A stretch of 64,000 nt of DNA from Rehmannia glutinosa. Taxonomy: Eukaryota; Streptophyta; Magnoliopsida; Lamiales; Orobanchaceae. This document shows, piece after piece, positions 1-11,340 of this stretch. The notes beneath the pieces are model-generated. The model was not told where the DNA came from and made no database searches. It saw only the letters and a list, made by a program, of their open reading frames with translations. The stretch covers positions 25,458,317 to 25,522,316 of the forward strand of contig CM071931.1 in assembly GCA_016081115.2 (NCBI GenBank), in the 5' to 3' direction. The stretch's first letter is position 1. Every line of letters begins with the position of its first letter. Position numbers and translations under genes: made by a program.

Positions 1-1822
1 ATAGAACATTAAATTGCACATGCATGCACCTAAAATTCAATAAATAGCAATTTTGAGCAACTCTTGAGAATTTTCATGATTTGATACATAAAATTGACAT
101 GCAATACATAGATTATATATCTCAAGGCTCATGATCAAAATTCTACATGCATTTTAAATAAAACACCTAGAAGTTGGAAAGTATTTTTCCACCCACCTTA
201 AAATTGGAAAATTGTGAAATAAAAGGATAAATTTCACACTTTTTGGATGAGGTCACTTAGGTCATCCCCTAAGTCAAGAAATATCAAAAATTTGGAGTTA
301 GAAAAATGAGAAAAAAATTAAGGAGAAAAAGAAGGAGATAAGGAAATTGGAAAGACTACACTTTACCTTGAGTAGTAGGTGATTTGAAACTAGTTGAAGC
401 TTCAAATTTGGAAATTTTGGTTCAACTCCAAAATCACCTAAGGTCAGCCCCTATTTCTCAAAAATGAAAAAGGGGTGTTAAAATTTGAAAAAAATAGGAA
501 GAAGAAGAAAGAAGGGTTCTAGTGTCCAATTCTTACCTTGTAGTCCAAATTTCTCTACTAGTTCTTCTTCAAGTCTTCAAGTTTCACCACCATGCATGCA
601 TGTCTCCAAGTGGTCTTCTAAGTACCTCAAAATCCAAAATTCAAGCTTATATTAAAAAGAGAAGGTGAGGAGTAGTAAGAATTTAAGTTGAATTGAGGAG
701 TGAAATTTCTTACCTTGAAATAGGGGTGTTCGAAATTTTGGTGTTTCAGTGGTAAGATTGTTTGTTTTGGTTTAGATGTTTGAAGAAAGAAGGTATGTTT
801 GATGTTAGGAAGAAGATGTTCTTGAAGATATGAATATGGGTTTGAAGATGTGAAGGACTTGTGTTTGAATATTTGAAGATGTGAAGAAGTGGTACTTGAA
901 GATGTATAGAACTTATGTTGAAGATTTGAAGATGTGAAGAGTTGGTGTTTGAAGGTTTGAAGATGTGAATGATTTTGTGTTTGAAGATTTGAAGATATGA
1001 ATGAATTTTAGAGAGAGGTTAGAGAGAAGGAGGAGAATTAGCTTGAGAGATTAAAATGTTGGATGAAAATGAACAATTTTTGTTCATTTTCTTCAATGTG
1101 GCCGTCCACATTAGATGAGAGGGAGAGAGGGATTTTTTTGTTTAAATTTTGTGTCTTGCAAATTGTCTCTTGCATGGAGACAATTAGACTAGTCAAAGTA
1201 TGAGCAAGGTATGGAAAGAGAAGGAATGTTGGGAAGACTCCAACATGTTGGGAAAAATAGTAATAAAGAATTGATGCATGAGATGATGTGTATAATGTTT
1301 GAATTAATGGTATAATTATACCCAATATGACTAATATAAGGTGTAAGTGTACAAGAGTTGGATGATATTTCTACTCCAAAAATCATCACCATGGCCGTCC
1401 ACTATAGGGGTATTGTGGTAATTCCATATATATATTTTTTTTGTCCCAAATTTGATGATAATAGATGAAATATATCAATCTCAGAAATAATTAGTGATTT
1501 CCTTGATCACTTATAAGTCTTATGATCACTTATACTAAATCAAATTCTTAATTCTATAAGGTAAAAGTCTCTAAAATAAATAGTCTCTTAAAATTCTAAG
1601 GTGACTAATAAATACAAAAATAGTAATAATGATCAATCAAGTGATCATAAATGCAAAATAGAATTAATAAAGATCATGATCACAAGTAATAAATAAAATG
1701 AAATAAAATACAAAATATATATATTAATGATAATTACCCGTCAAAGTGACGCGGTAAAATAGTCGATCAAATACATAGACGACAATTAGAATCAATAATA
1801 GCTCGGAAATCGGGGCTTCACA
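1..1822 (-). mobile_element. Probable chromovirus (Ty3/gypsy) LTR, cut by window start
   Basis: Read on the minus strand, the sequence from 1822 leftwards begins TGTGAAGCCCCGATTTCC, the usual TG(T)…CCCCGA opening of Tekay/Del-like chromovirus LTRs. The DNA to the right of 1822 has no polypurine tract, so 1822 would be the outer (5') boundary of an element, or the edge of a solo LTR. No coding domain lies to the left inside the window. The rest is AT-rich and non-coding, with a related phrase (roughly 'cctaagtca' and 'cctaaggtcagcccc') near 265 and 447. The other LTR end is outside the window, so the assignment rests on the terminal motif alone. Confidence 0.4.
780..1012. repeat. Degenerate tandem repeat, core 'TTTGAAGATGTGAA'
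   Basis: The core TTTGAAGATGTGAA recurs about six times between 780 and 1012 with irregular spacing of roughly 30 to 57 bp. The unit drifts by small indels, so this is a decayed minisatellite inside the LTR-like sequence. No function is inferred. Confidence 0.5.
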
Positions 1823-3344
1823 AATATAGTATGTTTATTGAATAGCAATTTTTGGCTCCACAAAATGCAGTCTTGGTAAAGTATTTCTCATCCCAGAAAT
1901 CATCTCCAAGTGTTTGTAAAAATGTCTTAGACAAATCTTTCACTATTTCTTCTCTCGTGGATTCATGTGGGTTGTCCTCAAAGGACGCTATTTCTGCGAT
2001 TTGAAGTTTTTTGTTTGTTTCGATGTTGTTTCAAAGTTGTTTCTTTTATGTTTCTTTTGTTCTTTTATGTATTTTCCATTTATTGTTTCTTTTTTATTGG
2101 TTTTGATTTGTTGTATTATCTTTTTGACTGTGTATCTTTTTTTATTTCTTTTGTAGTGAATGTGAGATTTTTTGTTGCTTGTTATGCCGAGCATTTTATT
2201 GTTGGGAAGGCTATAGACGTTGAAGCGTTCCAGATAGAGAATGAACAAGCAAGACTCAGTAATATGCTTCACAATCATGCTAAATTGAAGCTGCAAAATG
2301 GTATGACGATGACAACGACATTGAGTTTCTGTCTCCACTTCCTAATAATTTTAGAGAATTGTTGATATGTAAATCTCAATGATGGTGTAATCAGTTGAAA
2401 CATGTAAGAAACATAAAAGAAACATGTAAGAAATAATTGTGAAACAGGGGATCATGCGATAAAAGTTTGTAATAAATTGCTTTTAAATTTACAGAAATAG
2501 TGTGTTTTTCCCCATATACTCTTCAGCATTTTTTTTTGTCATCCTTGTAAATGTTGATCTTGCTTCATTTCGATGTCTGCATGCCTAATCTTGAACTAAA
2601 GATCTCACGTACTCTAGCAAAGTTGTTACGAGTAGGTCTTTCCCCGCTACAGTTGATGTATTAAATAATTCTACGATGCTGGAAGTCAATGCAAAATATT
2701 TTTTGGTCTGACAGTGGAGTAGTGTCCATTTCTCGTTGCCGATGATGGACAAGTAAGCTAAAATTTTCTGAATTGAATTTGTTGTTCCAAGATTTCTTTT
2801 AGGGTGCTGAATGTGCAGTCAATTGGAATCAGTATTCTTGTTATCTCAAAGTTGGTATACTCTCTATTTTATTCCCATTGTCCATTGTGGCATACCACAG
2901 CTGAGATTTTCACCATGCAGCTGTGGAATGCAATGAAAAATATAAGAAACATAAATGAAACAGATATCAAACAACAAAGAACCAACAAAGATGTTTGAAA
3001 CAACAAAGAAACAACAAAGAAACCAACGCAAAAAATCAGCGGAAAATGAGTATTTTTGTCAAAAATCACGGAAAATGGTATTTTTGTCAAAATCAGCGAA
3101 AAATGAGTATTTTTCAGGGATTTGGGCTGGAAATATGGGTATTCATGTCTTTTTCCCATAATTCTTATGGGTCCAATTGGTTTGGGCGAATCGTGGCTAG
3201 TCCATGACATTGAATATATATTAACAGGTTTGTGTTTGAGTAAAGAAGATTTAGAGAAATTCCCAAAAAGTCCGGGGTAAAATGACACTGCTTTAGTCCG
3301 GGGTATTTTTGGATATTTTTATGCTCCCGTATTTTTTTTGGATT
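1823..3344. other. AT-rich non-coding stretch with short inverted repeats
   Basis: No protein family is recognisable; the short open frames here are low in complexity. A perfect 19-nt inverted repeat, TGTTTCTTTTATGTTTCTT at 2038-2056 and its reverse complement at 2406-2424, is echoed by a similar right-hand copy near 2945-2965. At 3040-3115 a short tandem repeat based on 'AAATGAGTATTTTTGTC' occurs three times. The stretch could be a degraded DNA transposon, but no terminal repeats or target duplication could be fixed. Confidence 0.35.
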
Positions 3345-4120
3345 ATTGATTTTTTAGTACCTGATATATAGACACTTTGCGTTGGTTTGGTACCTGACAC
3401 TTCCTAGTCACCAATTTAGTACTCATACTTCACATTTGTTTTTTTATAAATTGGTACCTATTCACTTTTAAGGACGAAAATGCCCTCAATTTTTTTTTAA
3501 TTTTTGTTAAAAATTTAAGTTTTAATTAGAATTATTAAATTTAAAAATAAATTTAATTAAGAAATAACTTATTATTATTTAAATTAAATTATTAAATTCA
3601 TAATTGTAAAAAACTAAAATAAAATAAATTAATTATTTTTTTAAAATTTAATTAAAAAACTAATTAAAAATTAATAAAAAAATTTCTATTATTTTCTTAT
3701 TTACTATCCGAATTTTAATTTTTAAATTATTTAATTTTCATTTTAGTTTTTAAAATTAGTTAAGTAAACTAATTTTTATTTTTGATTAATTAAATTTTCA
3801 TTTATGTTTATTCATTTACTTACTTAATGTAATTAATTTTATTTTTTCTAAAAATTCATTAATATTTTTAGAAACTTCATTTATTTTTTATTAATTAAAT
3901 TAATTAAAATTGTAATTGATTTTATAATTTAAATAAGTATACTCAAAATTTTATTTTGAGTATACTTATGTTTCTTGGGGATATTTTCGTAATTTAAAGT
4001 GAATATGTACCAATTTATAAACAAATGTGAAATATGAGTACTAAATTGGTAACTCAGAAATGTCATGTACCAAACCACCAAAGTGCCTATAGGTCATGTA
4101 CTAAAAAATCAATACATTTG
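3345..4120. mobile_element. Non-autonomous Mutator-like element (long-TIR MITE)
   Basis: About 140 bp at the left (3345-3486, starting ATTGATTTTTTAGTAC) reappears inverted at the right (3976-4113) with scattered mismatches. The middle is almost pure A/T without coding capacity. A perfect 9-bp direct repeat TTTTGGATT lies immediately left (3336-3344) and at 4121-4129, seven bases beyond the right TIR edge. Long TIRs with a 9-bp target duplication are the hallmark of Mutator-like elements. The seven unmatched bases at the right end are unexplained, so the exact right boundary is uncertain. Confidence 0.65.
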
Positions 4121-4433
4121 TTTTGGATTCTTATGTTTTATTGCAAATTTTCGTGTTTACCTATTTTTTGGCTACTTTTTGTTCTTGTCTTATTTTCTAT
4201 GTTGTTTGTGTTGTTTCTTATATGTTTATACGTTGTTTATATTTTTTTGTTACTTATATATTGATTCTGTGATGTTTAGATATTTCAATACAACTTTTAC
4301 CTATCTATACTCTATTTATGTTCATGTATTATTTTTCACTAGTCTTTTACTCGTGCGATGCACTTGGTGTATATCTGTAAAGCCTCTATTTTGTACTGTT
4401 ACATGTACATTTATCTAATAGTTATATGAATTT
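4121..4433. other. T-rich spacer, nothing recognised
   Basis: T-rich sequence between the Mutator-like element and the SIRE-A LTR. The open frames it contains are low-complexity and have no recognisable domain. Confidence 0.4.
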
Positions 4434-5882
4434 TGTAGGTTCCAAGGAACCTTACCAAAATTTTGATTTAGTTCTTTCAAATATTTTCAGAGTTACCACA
4501 AATCAGCTTAGTCCTTGAGCGACAACTAGGTTGGCTTACTCAGCAAAGTTACCCACTCAACAGACTCGACTGAGCCGTTGATAGTATAACTCAGTTGGTA
4601 TCAGCTAACACTTAACTTAACAATTGATTTGGTTTTTGTTCAGCGGAAGACTTTTCACCATTGTTGTTTTTAAACTTGTTTTTCAACACTTGTTTTTAGC
4701 CATGATTATTATCAGTTGAGTTCAACAATTATAACTTAACAACAAATATAAAAGATATGCAACAAATTAAAGTGCTGTAAGTAAACACGACACAAATAAT
4801 TTTATAGTGGTTCGAGGATGGGGTATATCCTCTAATCCACTCTTCTCCAACTCCTAGCGGAATCCACTAAGTAACATATCTTGCAATGCAGTCTACAGTC
4901 CGAGTCAGCCTTGATCATACAGCTGGCTGCTCCTCGAACTCAACTTCTTCACAAGACAGCTGTTTTGCTACTTCAGCTCCCTCGAACTCTTGGAATTGAT
5001 CACACAGTCTTCCAACGAGCTCAAAGTTTCTGGTTCGAACTTGAACCTTTCTACTTCTCCTTCAACTTTAGAAAGTAGACCCCTTTTGTTCTTCAAACCA
5101 ATTTTCTCTTCAACTGGATGAAGTAATCTTTCCTTCAGTGAGTGTGTTGGATTGAGTTCCTTCGAATTTAGGCTTGAGGATGTATTTGAAAGCTTGAGAG
5201 TATTTGCAAGTTTTTTTCTTGCTTGAATGTATGCTTGTAACGAACTCGATAACCTTCTCTCACTTGCTTCCTCAGCTTTTTATAGTGCAAATTCGAAAAT
5301 ATGTTCGTTGAAGAGATAAACATATATTTCAAATCTCACTCGCAAGTTGTTGGCATGTCTTGTCCTTGCAGCATTAGTGACGATCGTGCCATGAGTTCAA
5401 TGCACTGCAGCCTTTCCTTGATCTCTGCAGGTTTTCATGTACATCCCATTGGTTCCTTGCTTTTTGCACTCTTTCAAAGCAAAACAACTTTATTACTGGC
5501 AGCTTGACACATGTCTGTTTCTAGCAAAACCTTGACTTGTGTTGACAACGGATCTCTTTCCGCTTTCTTCAAGTCTTATCTGCTGCATACCCCCTTTGAC
5601 ATTTGATTCCAATCATTATGGAATGACTTAGCTGTCAGTTAGCTGAATGAAACAACTTTTCTATCACTTGACTAATCCTTCACTTGGCTTCACACAATGA
5701 CACACAACTGGGTCTTCTATTCAATCTTCAGTCGACTCTTATAACCTTCAACTTAGCCGACTCCAACTCAGCTAATACAACCATATTTATTACAAGTTGA
5801 ATTACAAAGAAAATGGGGTGCCAACTTCCTATTCTAAGTTTTACATAGTATCATCAAAATCTAAACATAAATTTTCCTAACA
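4434..5882 (-). repeat. SIRE-A 3' LTR (Ty1/copia, SIRE type)
   Basis: The LTR runs from TGTAGGTTCC (4434) to CCTAACA (5882) on the plus strand; read on the minus strand it starts TGTTAGG and ends CTACA, keeping TG…CA. It aligns along its length with the LTRs at 12934-14488, 25465-27015 and 52372-55322. A polypurine tract lies immediately inside it at 5883-5893. The length, 1449 bp, is close to the other copies. The partner 5' LTR is not in the window, so target-site duplications cannot be tested. Confidence 0.85.
5274..5284 (-). promoter_or_regulatory. TATA box of SIRE-A LTR
   Basis: On the minus strand the LTR reads CACTATAAAAAGC here. The same CACTATAAAAGG-like box sits at the matching place in the other SIRE LTRs (52996, 60770 and 61684 on plus; 13848 and 26397 on minus), so it is the likely U3/R promoter. 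Confidence 0.6.
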
Positions 5883-5893
5883 ATTTCCCCCTT
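5883..5893 (-). other. Polypurine tract of SIRE-A
   Basis: Minus strand AAAGGGGGAAAT abuts the 3' LTR and is preceded by GGCATCATCAAA, a combination familiar from SIRE-type copia elements. It primes plus-strand DNA synthesis. Confidence 0.8.
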
Positions 5894-6193
5894 TTTGATG
5901 ATGCCAAAACTTAAATCATTACAACAAAGTAAATAGTGCAATAACAAAGAATGTATGTGTAGAATATGTCAATTTTATTGATCATATCATTCTTGTACTT
6001 CACAAATGCACTTTACAAAGCTATTACAAAGTATATCCTATACACTGTATCAAATCTATACTATCTATACAACTGTATCAGAGTCTAAACTCTAAATATA
6101 TAACAAGTATCAGAGCTATATAAATGTGCAAGAATACTTACAAATTTTGTATGTACAACTAAGTAAAATACACTGAAGGGATTTTAACCGTCT

Positions 6194-9100
6194 TCAACGC
6201 CTCGATTGCTTCCTTCTTCTTTCTTTTTCTTCAGCTCTCTTCCTCTTCCCGTCTTCTTCTTCTCATTTTCTCTTTTCATAAGATCTTTTAGCAGCAGGGT
6301 CCTCTATTCTATGCCTTTCTTACCATTCTCGATTTACTCTTTTGTTTTCAGCTTCTTGTCTTCTTCTAGCCTCCTCATTCTTTCTCTCTACTTCGATGTT
6401 AGAAAGGGTGTCGTACCCAGCCCAGTAGTTGACTCCCTTCTTCTGTGGATCAACATCCTTACGTCTTTGGGTCTTGGCTGTGGTGGAGTACCTCTGCCTC
6501 TTCCACCATTTCCAAACCTTAACCTTCCTATGAATGACTCAGCTCTTTTTCTAGGAGTGTATTATATGGGTGTTTTTCCAGTCGTCTGACTGCTTGAACT
6601 CTGCTGCCTCTCTGCTAATTTGCATAAGTCGAGTCCTTTCTCCCAGTACAAGTCCCACGCCTGAGATAGAGCCATGTTCTTGAAGTAGCCTTTTGCCTCT
6701 AGAGTTTGGAATTCCTCTAGTGATCTAGGTTCAGATCCTGCATCAGGCATCATGATTTCTTGAGGGGGTCTTACAGCTGGGGAATCTTTAAACAAACCAG
6801 TTGGGGGGCCTTCGAACGTTGCTTTTTTATTCTCTTGGAGTGCTTCTTAGCTATCTTTTCGAATTCAGCTTCAATGGTTTTTATTGACTGTTTGACTGCT
6901 AAATCATCTTTGTCTTCTACGGACAACTCTTTCGGTAGTTTGCTGAGAATTGAGGCTGCAACTTCACCTTGTTGTGGGGTCTTAAAAACATGATTTTCAA
7001 TGGTGGCTTCTTCATTGAATTGCCTTCCCCCTTGCTTGCTTCCCTTTTCAATCCTTCCTTATCACTCCTTCGTCGTTCTTCTTTCCTTTCATCTTTCCCC
7101 TTTTTGGCATCATCACCAAGGGGTAGAACCAAATTTCGGAATACTCCACTTAGGAGTAGATCAATATTGATATTTATCTAATCATGCTTATCGTGAGTCG
7201 TGGAGTATGTTGTTCAGAATTCTAATCTCAAATCCATTGTCTCAGCTGCCCTCAGCTTTATCTCAGTTTGGAGCACCTTTATTTGTTGTTCCATTTTTGC
7301 CTCCATCCTTTGAATTTCAGACTTATGCTGAGCCTTGAGCAACTCCATGTCACTCTTATGGGATTGATCCATCCTAAACATGTGGTCCCTCTGACGCTGC
7401 TGGAACCTTGCTTTGTCTGAGCTCCAGTTCACCATTTTTGCGAATAGAGACTTGAAGTAGGTGACCTGCTCACGCTTTAATGCATTTGTCTGCCCGACCC
7501 ATACCCAGATTCTCAATACTACTCGGATATATCCAGTGATGTTGACATCGCGTTTGTCTAGCTGTTGGTCTAATGCTGCAAAAGCATGCTCCATATTTTC
7601 TATCTCTGCGGTGATGGCTTTGAAGGCTTTATGGAAATCGGCTGCATCGGCGGACTGTTCCTCTGGCCATACAACATCAAAGTCGAATCCAATCAGCACT
7701 ATAGTTGTATCAGCTGGAGTTCCACGTTCTCCAGGTGGGACTTGGATGGTATATCTGGCATGTTCCACGGCTAACTCTGCTTCGAAAGGTATGTGGGCTT
7801 CGAATGGAAAGTATTCAACAAATAGATCCTTAGGGAAAATAGGAATCTCCACATCCTCGACCTGTGGAGATTTTACCTTCTCTTTCAAAATTTCCTCAGC
7901 TCTATGAGCCTCAGTTGTCTCAACGTGATTGGCATCTTGAGTCTGTGTTACTTTCTTGAGATGATCGATCCTCACTCATTTGTCTTAATGACTTCTTCGG
8001 CATCAGTTGTATCTTTCTGTTGAGTAGTCTGGTCCATGGCTAACTTATCAGTGTCATTGGAGGGTGATGGCAGCATTAGGGGTGGGCCATCAACCATAGT
8101 GAATTTCATAGGAGTATCCTTATCACTAGCTTGCCTCCTCTTTGCCTATGACTCCTCAACAACTTTGTCCTCATTTGATTTTTCAATAGGGCTTCGCCAT
8201 CAGTTCCCAAGATTTCAACATCAACATTCTCTTGGAAATCGTGAAGAGCACTGACCTCTTCTTTTTCAGTGATCTCTTCTTGAGGGGCAGACACATCTTC
8301 AACCACTTTCTTACCTAGGGAAGTCTCAACGTCCTCTAGGCCTTCGGTACCTTTAACAATCCTAACCGCTGATGGGCATTGTACATTCCCTTTTGCAGTC
8401 TCAACTGCAACAGGGTCTTCAACAGATATCTCTTCAGTAGACGGGGCTGCTTTAGGGTGTTCAGTGGCATCCTTATGAGTCTCAACTCCTAGGATTGCAC
8501 TTTCATGACCAAGAGTCTCAACTCCCATTGCCTCACTACCATCATTTGACTTGGCTGCATTAGCAGCTTCATCAGCCTGTATGGCAGCCGAGGTTTGAGC
8601 TGAGATAGTCTAAACCATCTGAGCTTCATCAACCTTAGTCTGTTGAACTATTACATTCTCATCGTTGCCTCCTAACTCCTTTTGTGGTTGGTCTCCCATA
8701 GACTCCTCCGTCCCGACTGTGGTGGTTTGAGTTTCTCCCTCAGCTGGCGCACCAGCTGAGTCTCGAGCAGTGGGGTTACTCGAAACCTGAGACTCGGCTG
8801 TTTGTCCAATTGAGTGTTCAACCATTAGGGAAGATGTCTCAACACCTTCTTCAGGGAGTGGCTTGGCTAAGGTGCCCTCTACATCACATTCCTAAGCTTC
8901 ATCGCCAACATTCCTGGAATTGTTATCCTCTGAGTGCACATGAGATGTGGTAGACTAAATGGCCCTCACCATCTCCATTTTGTCAAGGCTAGGAGTAATT
9001 ATGATGGATGAAGATTCCCCAAGGTCCCTAGTCATTTTTTGCTCATGCGACTCTTTGGATTCCCTTATTGCTTGCCGAAACTCAGCTTTATCGACTGCAA

Positions 9101-10800
9101 CAACAAGGTCAATTTCTTCAATGTCACTATCACTCTGTCAGCTCATTCCAGGGCATGTTCAGGTGCATATGTGAAGGCACACGAATGAGGCTTCTTTGAT
9201 TCTTCAATAACCTTGGTCTTCTAAATAGCTTTAACTTCTCATTATCCTTCTTTTAATAAAGGATGGATGTGCAAAAATTAGGGTTAAGAGCGGAGCTAAC
9301 TGAGATGTTTCCCAGGAAGCTCAGAAGTTCTTCTTCTTCTACAAACTCAGGCCTCTGGAATTGTTGTCTGGCATAGCTCAGCTTCCAATGCCTCTAGATC
9401 CTAAGTTGTTCTTGAATGTCAGGATAGGCAGGAGACAACATTTCGAGGTTGTCGTCCTCCTCCTGAATGGGGGCAAGTGGAGCATGTTCCTTCTCAAGTG
9501 TTCGAGATCGGTTTGAGAGGACTGAAAATCTAACTCTTTAGACTAGGCAGTTGTGTCTGCTCCATGTTCCTTAGCTGTCTCCCGAACCACTATTTCTTGT
9601 TTAGTTTGGTAACCCTCGTCAGCTGACTTCTCTACTTCAGTGGTGATTACTTCACCACCCGCAACTTGTTTAAACTGCTCTTCTTCGGCTTCAACAGTCT
9701 CTTTCGCAGGCTCAGTGCAGATTCAGCTGGCTTTTCAAGGTCCGATTGTTTTACCAATCGCCTTCATTTGGTTGGAACCAAGGGAACTTCTTGCTCCACA
9801 TCCTAAGGCTCATCAAAGGTAAAAGCCTTTTCACCAGTCTTCTACTTCTTTGGCGTAGCTGCTTTCATTGGCACAATAGTGCGCTTCTTCTTCACGACTG
9901 GAGAAGGTATAAGAGGTTCCTTCTCAGCCTCGGCCGCTGGGGTAGGTGACCGTTCTAGGACGGCTACATGGGCAGGTGCTTTCTCCGAAACGGATGCAGG
10001 GGCAGGTGCATGCTTTGCTGCAGCAAATCTCTTCTTCTTTTGAATAGGTTTTAGAGAAGAAACTGTGACGGTTGCAATAGTGTCCTCAGGGACCGGATCA
10101 GCTGACTCACCTTCGCTGGTGTCAGCTCTTCTAGCATGTGCTTGCCTTTGAGCTCTGGAGAGGTTATCTTTGAACATCCTCTTGTTTACATGGAAAGGTT
10201 TCCCATGCCTGAGCGGAATCCCTTTAACTCCATCATATGGCCAATGACTAGGCCATACCCCAATGATCTCACGAATAGACCATTATCTTTTTATAGCCTT
10301 GTTCATGACATTCTGGAGATTCGGCTGAAGATGAACCCAACCCAATTCGCCTTCTTTTTTTCCATGATAGCAGCCATGGCAGTCAGCTTCATCCGAGGCA
10401 GCTGATTGAAGCTGCCAAACTTCATATCCACGCACTTGGACACAATATCCAACAACTTGTGATAGTCGTCCTTGATCGATGACTTCTTGGCTGTGTAAAC
10501 AGGCTTAGTAGCAGATTCTGGCTTGGAAATCTCCTTCCATGCCGCAGCCAGGTTCACATGCTTTTCAGCTATATCCTTCATCCCTTCCGAAGGAAGATGG
10601 CAATGAGCAGCTAAGTCTGCAGTAGTAATCTTGATTTCCTTGCTGTGGACTGATGACCTTATGTCTCCGTCATGAACCTCAGCGTTCACATATAACATCG
10701 CAACCTCCTTAAGGTACGTGTGCGAGAACTCCATAGTGAGAAATCATTTGAGACTAGATTTCTCCAACTTTGCTGCAATTATTTGTGCCAGGGCCTTGTA
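6194..10800 (-). pseudogene. SIRE-A post-pol ORF3 (about 1500 codons, broken)
   Basis: This is the third ORF between RNase H and the 3' LTR, where SIRE elements carry an 'env-like' or additional ORF. Fragments in order of translation: an N-terminal domain (10734-10303, from MEFSHTY, with YVNAEVHD…SSVHSKEIKIT) that faintly recalls plant-transposon-associated domains; a Lys/Glu/Pro-rich part (10177-9842); acidic stretches with recurring VET motifs (8825-8610, 8528-8106); a 253-residue segment (7975-7214) with FPFEAHIPFEAE, DFDVVWPEE and a long C-terminal coiled coil; MPDAGSEPRSLEEFQ (6795-6562); then DPQKKGVNYWAGYD and an Arg/Glu-rich tail ending at a TGA at 6194. I see no signal peptide or clear membrane span, so 'envelope' is not supported by sequence. 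Stops and frameshifts interrupt it, and the N-terminus has lost about 60 bp relative to SIRE-C. Matching fragments occur in SIRE-B and SIRE-C. Confidence 0.7.
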
Positions 10801-11340
10801 AAATGATCAGTGAAAAGCTTGTAAAATGGACGCATTAAAAATTAGGGTTTCACTTTGGTTGCAGAGAAAAACTTGAACTTGCTTGCAGGAGAAGAGAGAG
10901 TATTGTGAGAAGAGAGAAAAACTGAATTTGGTATATAAAGGACGTGAGAGGACGGTTTTTGGAATTTGAAATGGTTGACCAAGTTCAACGATCGAGATTA
11001 AAAGCTTGAAACTGCATTAATTTCACCGCATTAAATGCAGCAGCATTTATATCCTATCATAGGCTAAATGTGTACAGGCTTTATTCTTACACCATAATTA
11101 TGCTGACGTAATGCCCAAAAACATTCCCGCTCGCAGAAAACGACTTAGCTTATAAATAACTTATCTATCTTCCAAAAGTGACTCAACTCTGCTTCTTACT
11201 TCACATGAAGATCACTCAGCTGGCAGCTAACTCGATACAACTAATTTTCCATCTTGTCTATTTCACTTGGCTGGTAATGAAACTTTGCTTATTTTCATTT
11301 CTCTATTCTTTGACTCTGCTGATTGAGTCTTCTGAGTCTC
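10801..11340 (-). promoter_or_regulatory. Promoter-like leader between pol and ORF3 (SIRE-A)
   Basis: On the minus strand this non-coding stretch holds ATAAATGCTGCTGCATTTAATG, then CCGTCCTCTCACGTCC, a TATA-like CTTTATATACC (about 10932-10942), and a CT-rich tract (TTTTTCTCTCTTCTC) before the ORF3 start. A related order of motifs is found in front of ORF3 in SIRE-C (35540-35820) and partly in SIRE-B (19303-19600). The layout resembles a plant core promoter plus 5' leader; transcription is inferred, not shown. Confidence 0.4.

Noticed and set aside
1038..1392. Minus-strand frames of 95 and 67 codons
   Set aside because: Low-complexity, no domain, inside a probable LTR; consistent with chance frames in AT-rich DNA.
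4881..5507. Plus-strand frames within 4881-5507 as possible host genes
   Set aside because: They lie in the SIRE-A LTR, and equivalents in other LTR copies are not open.
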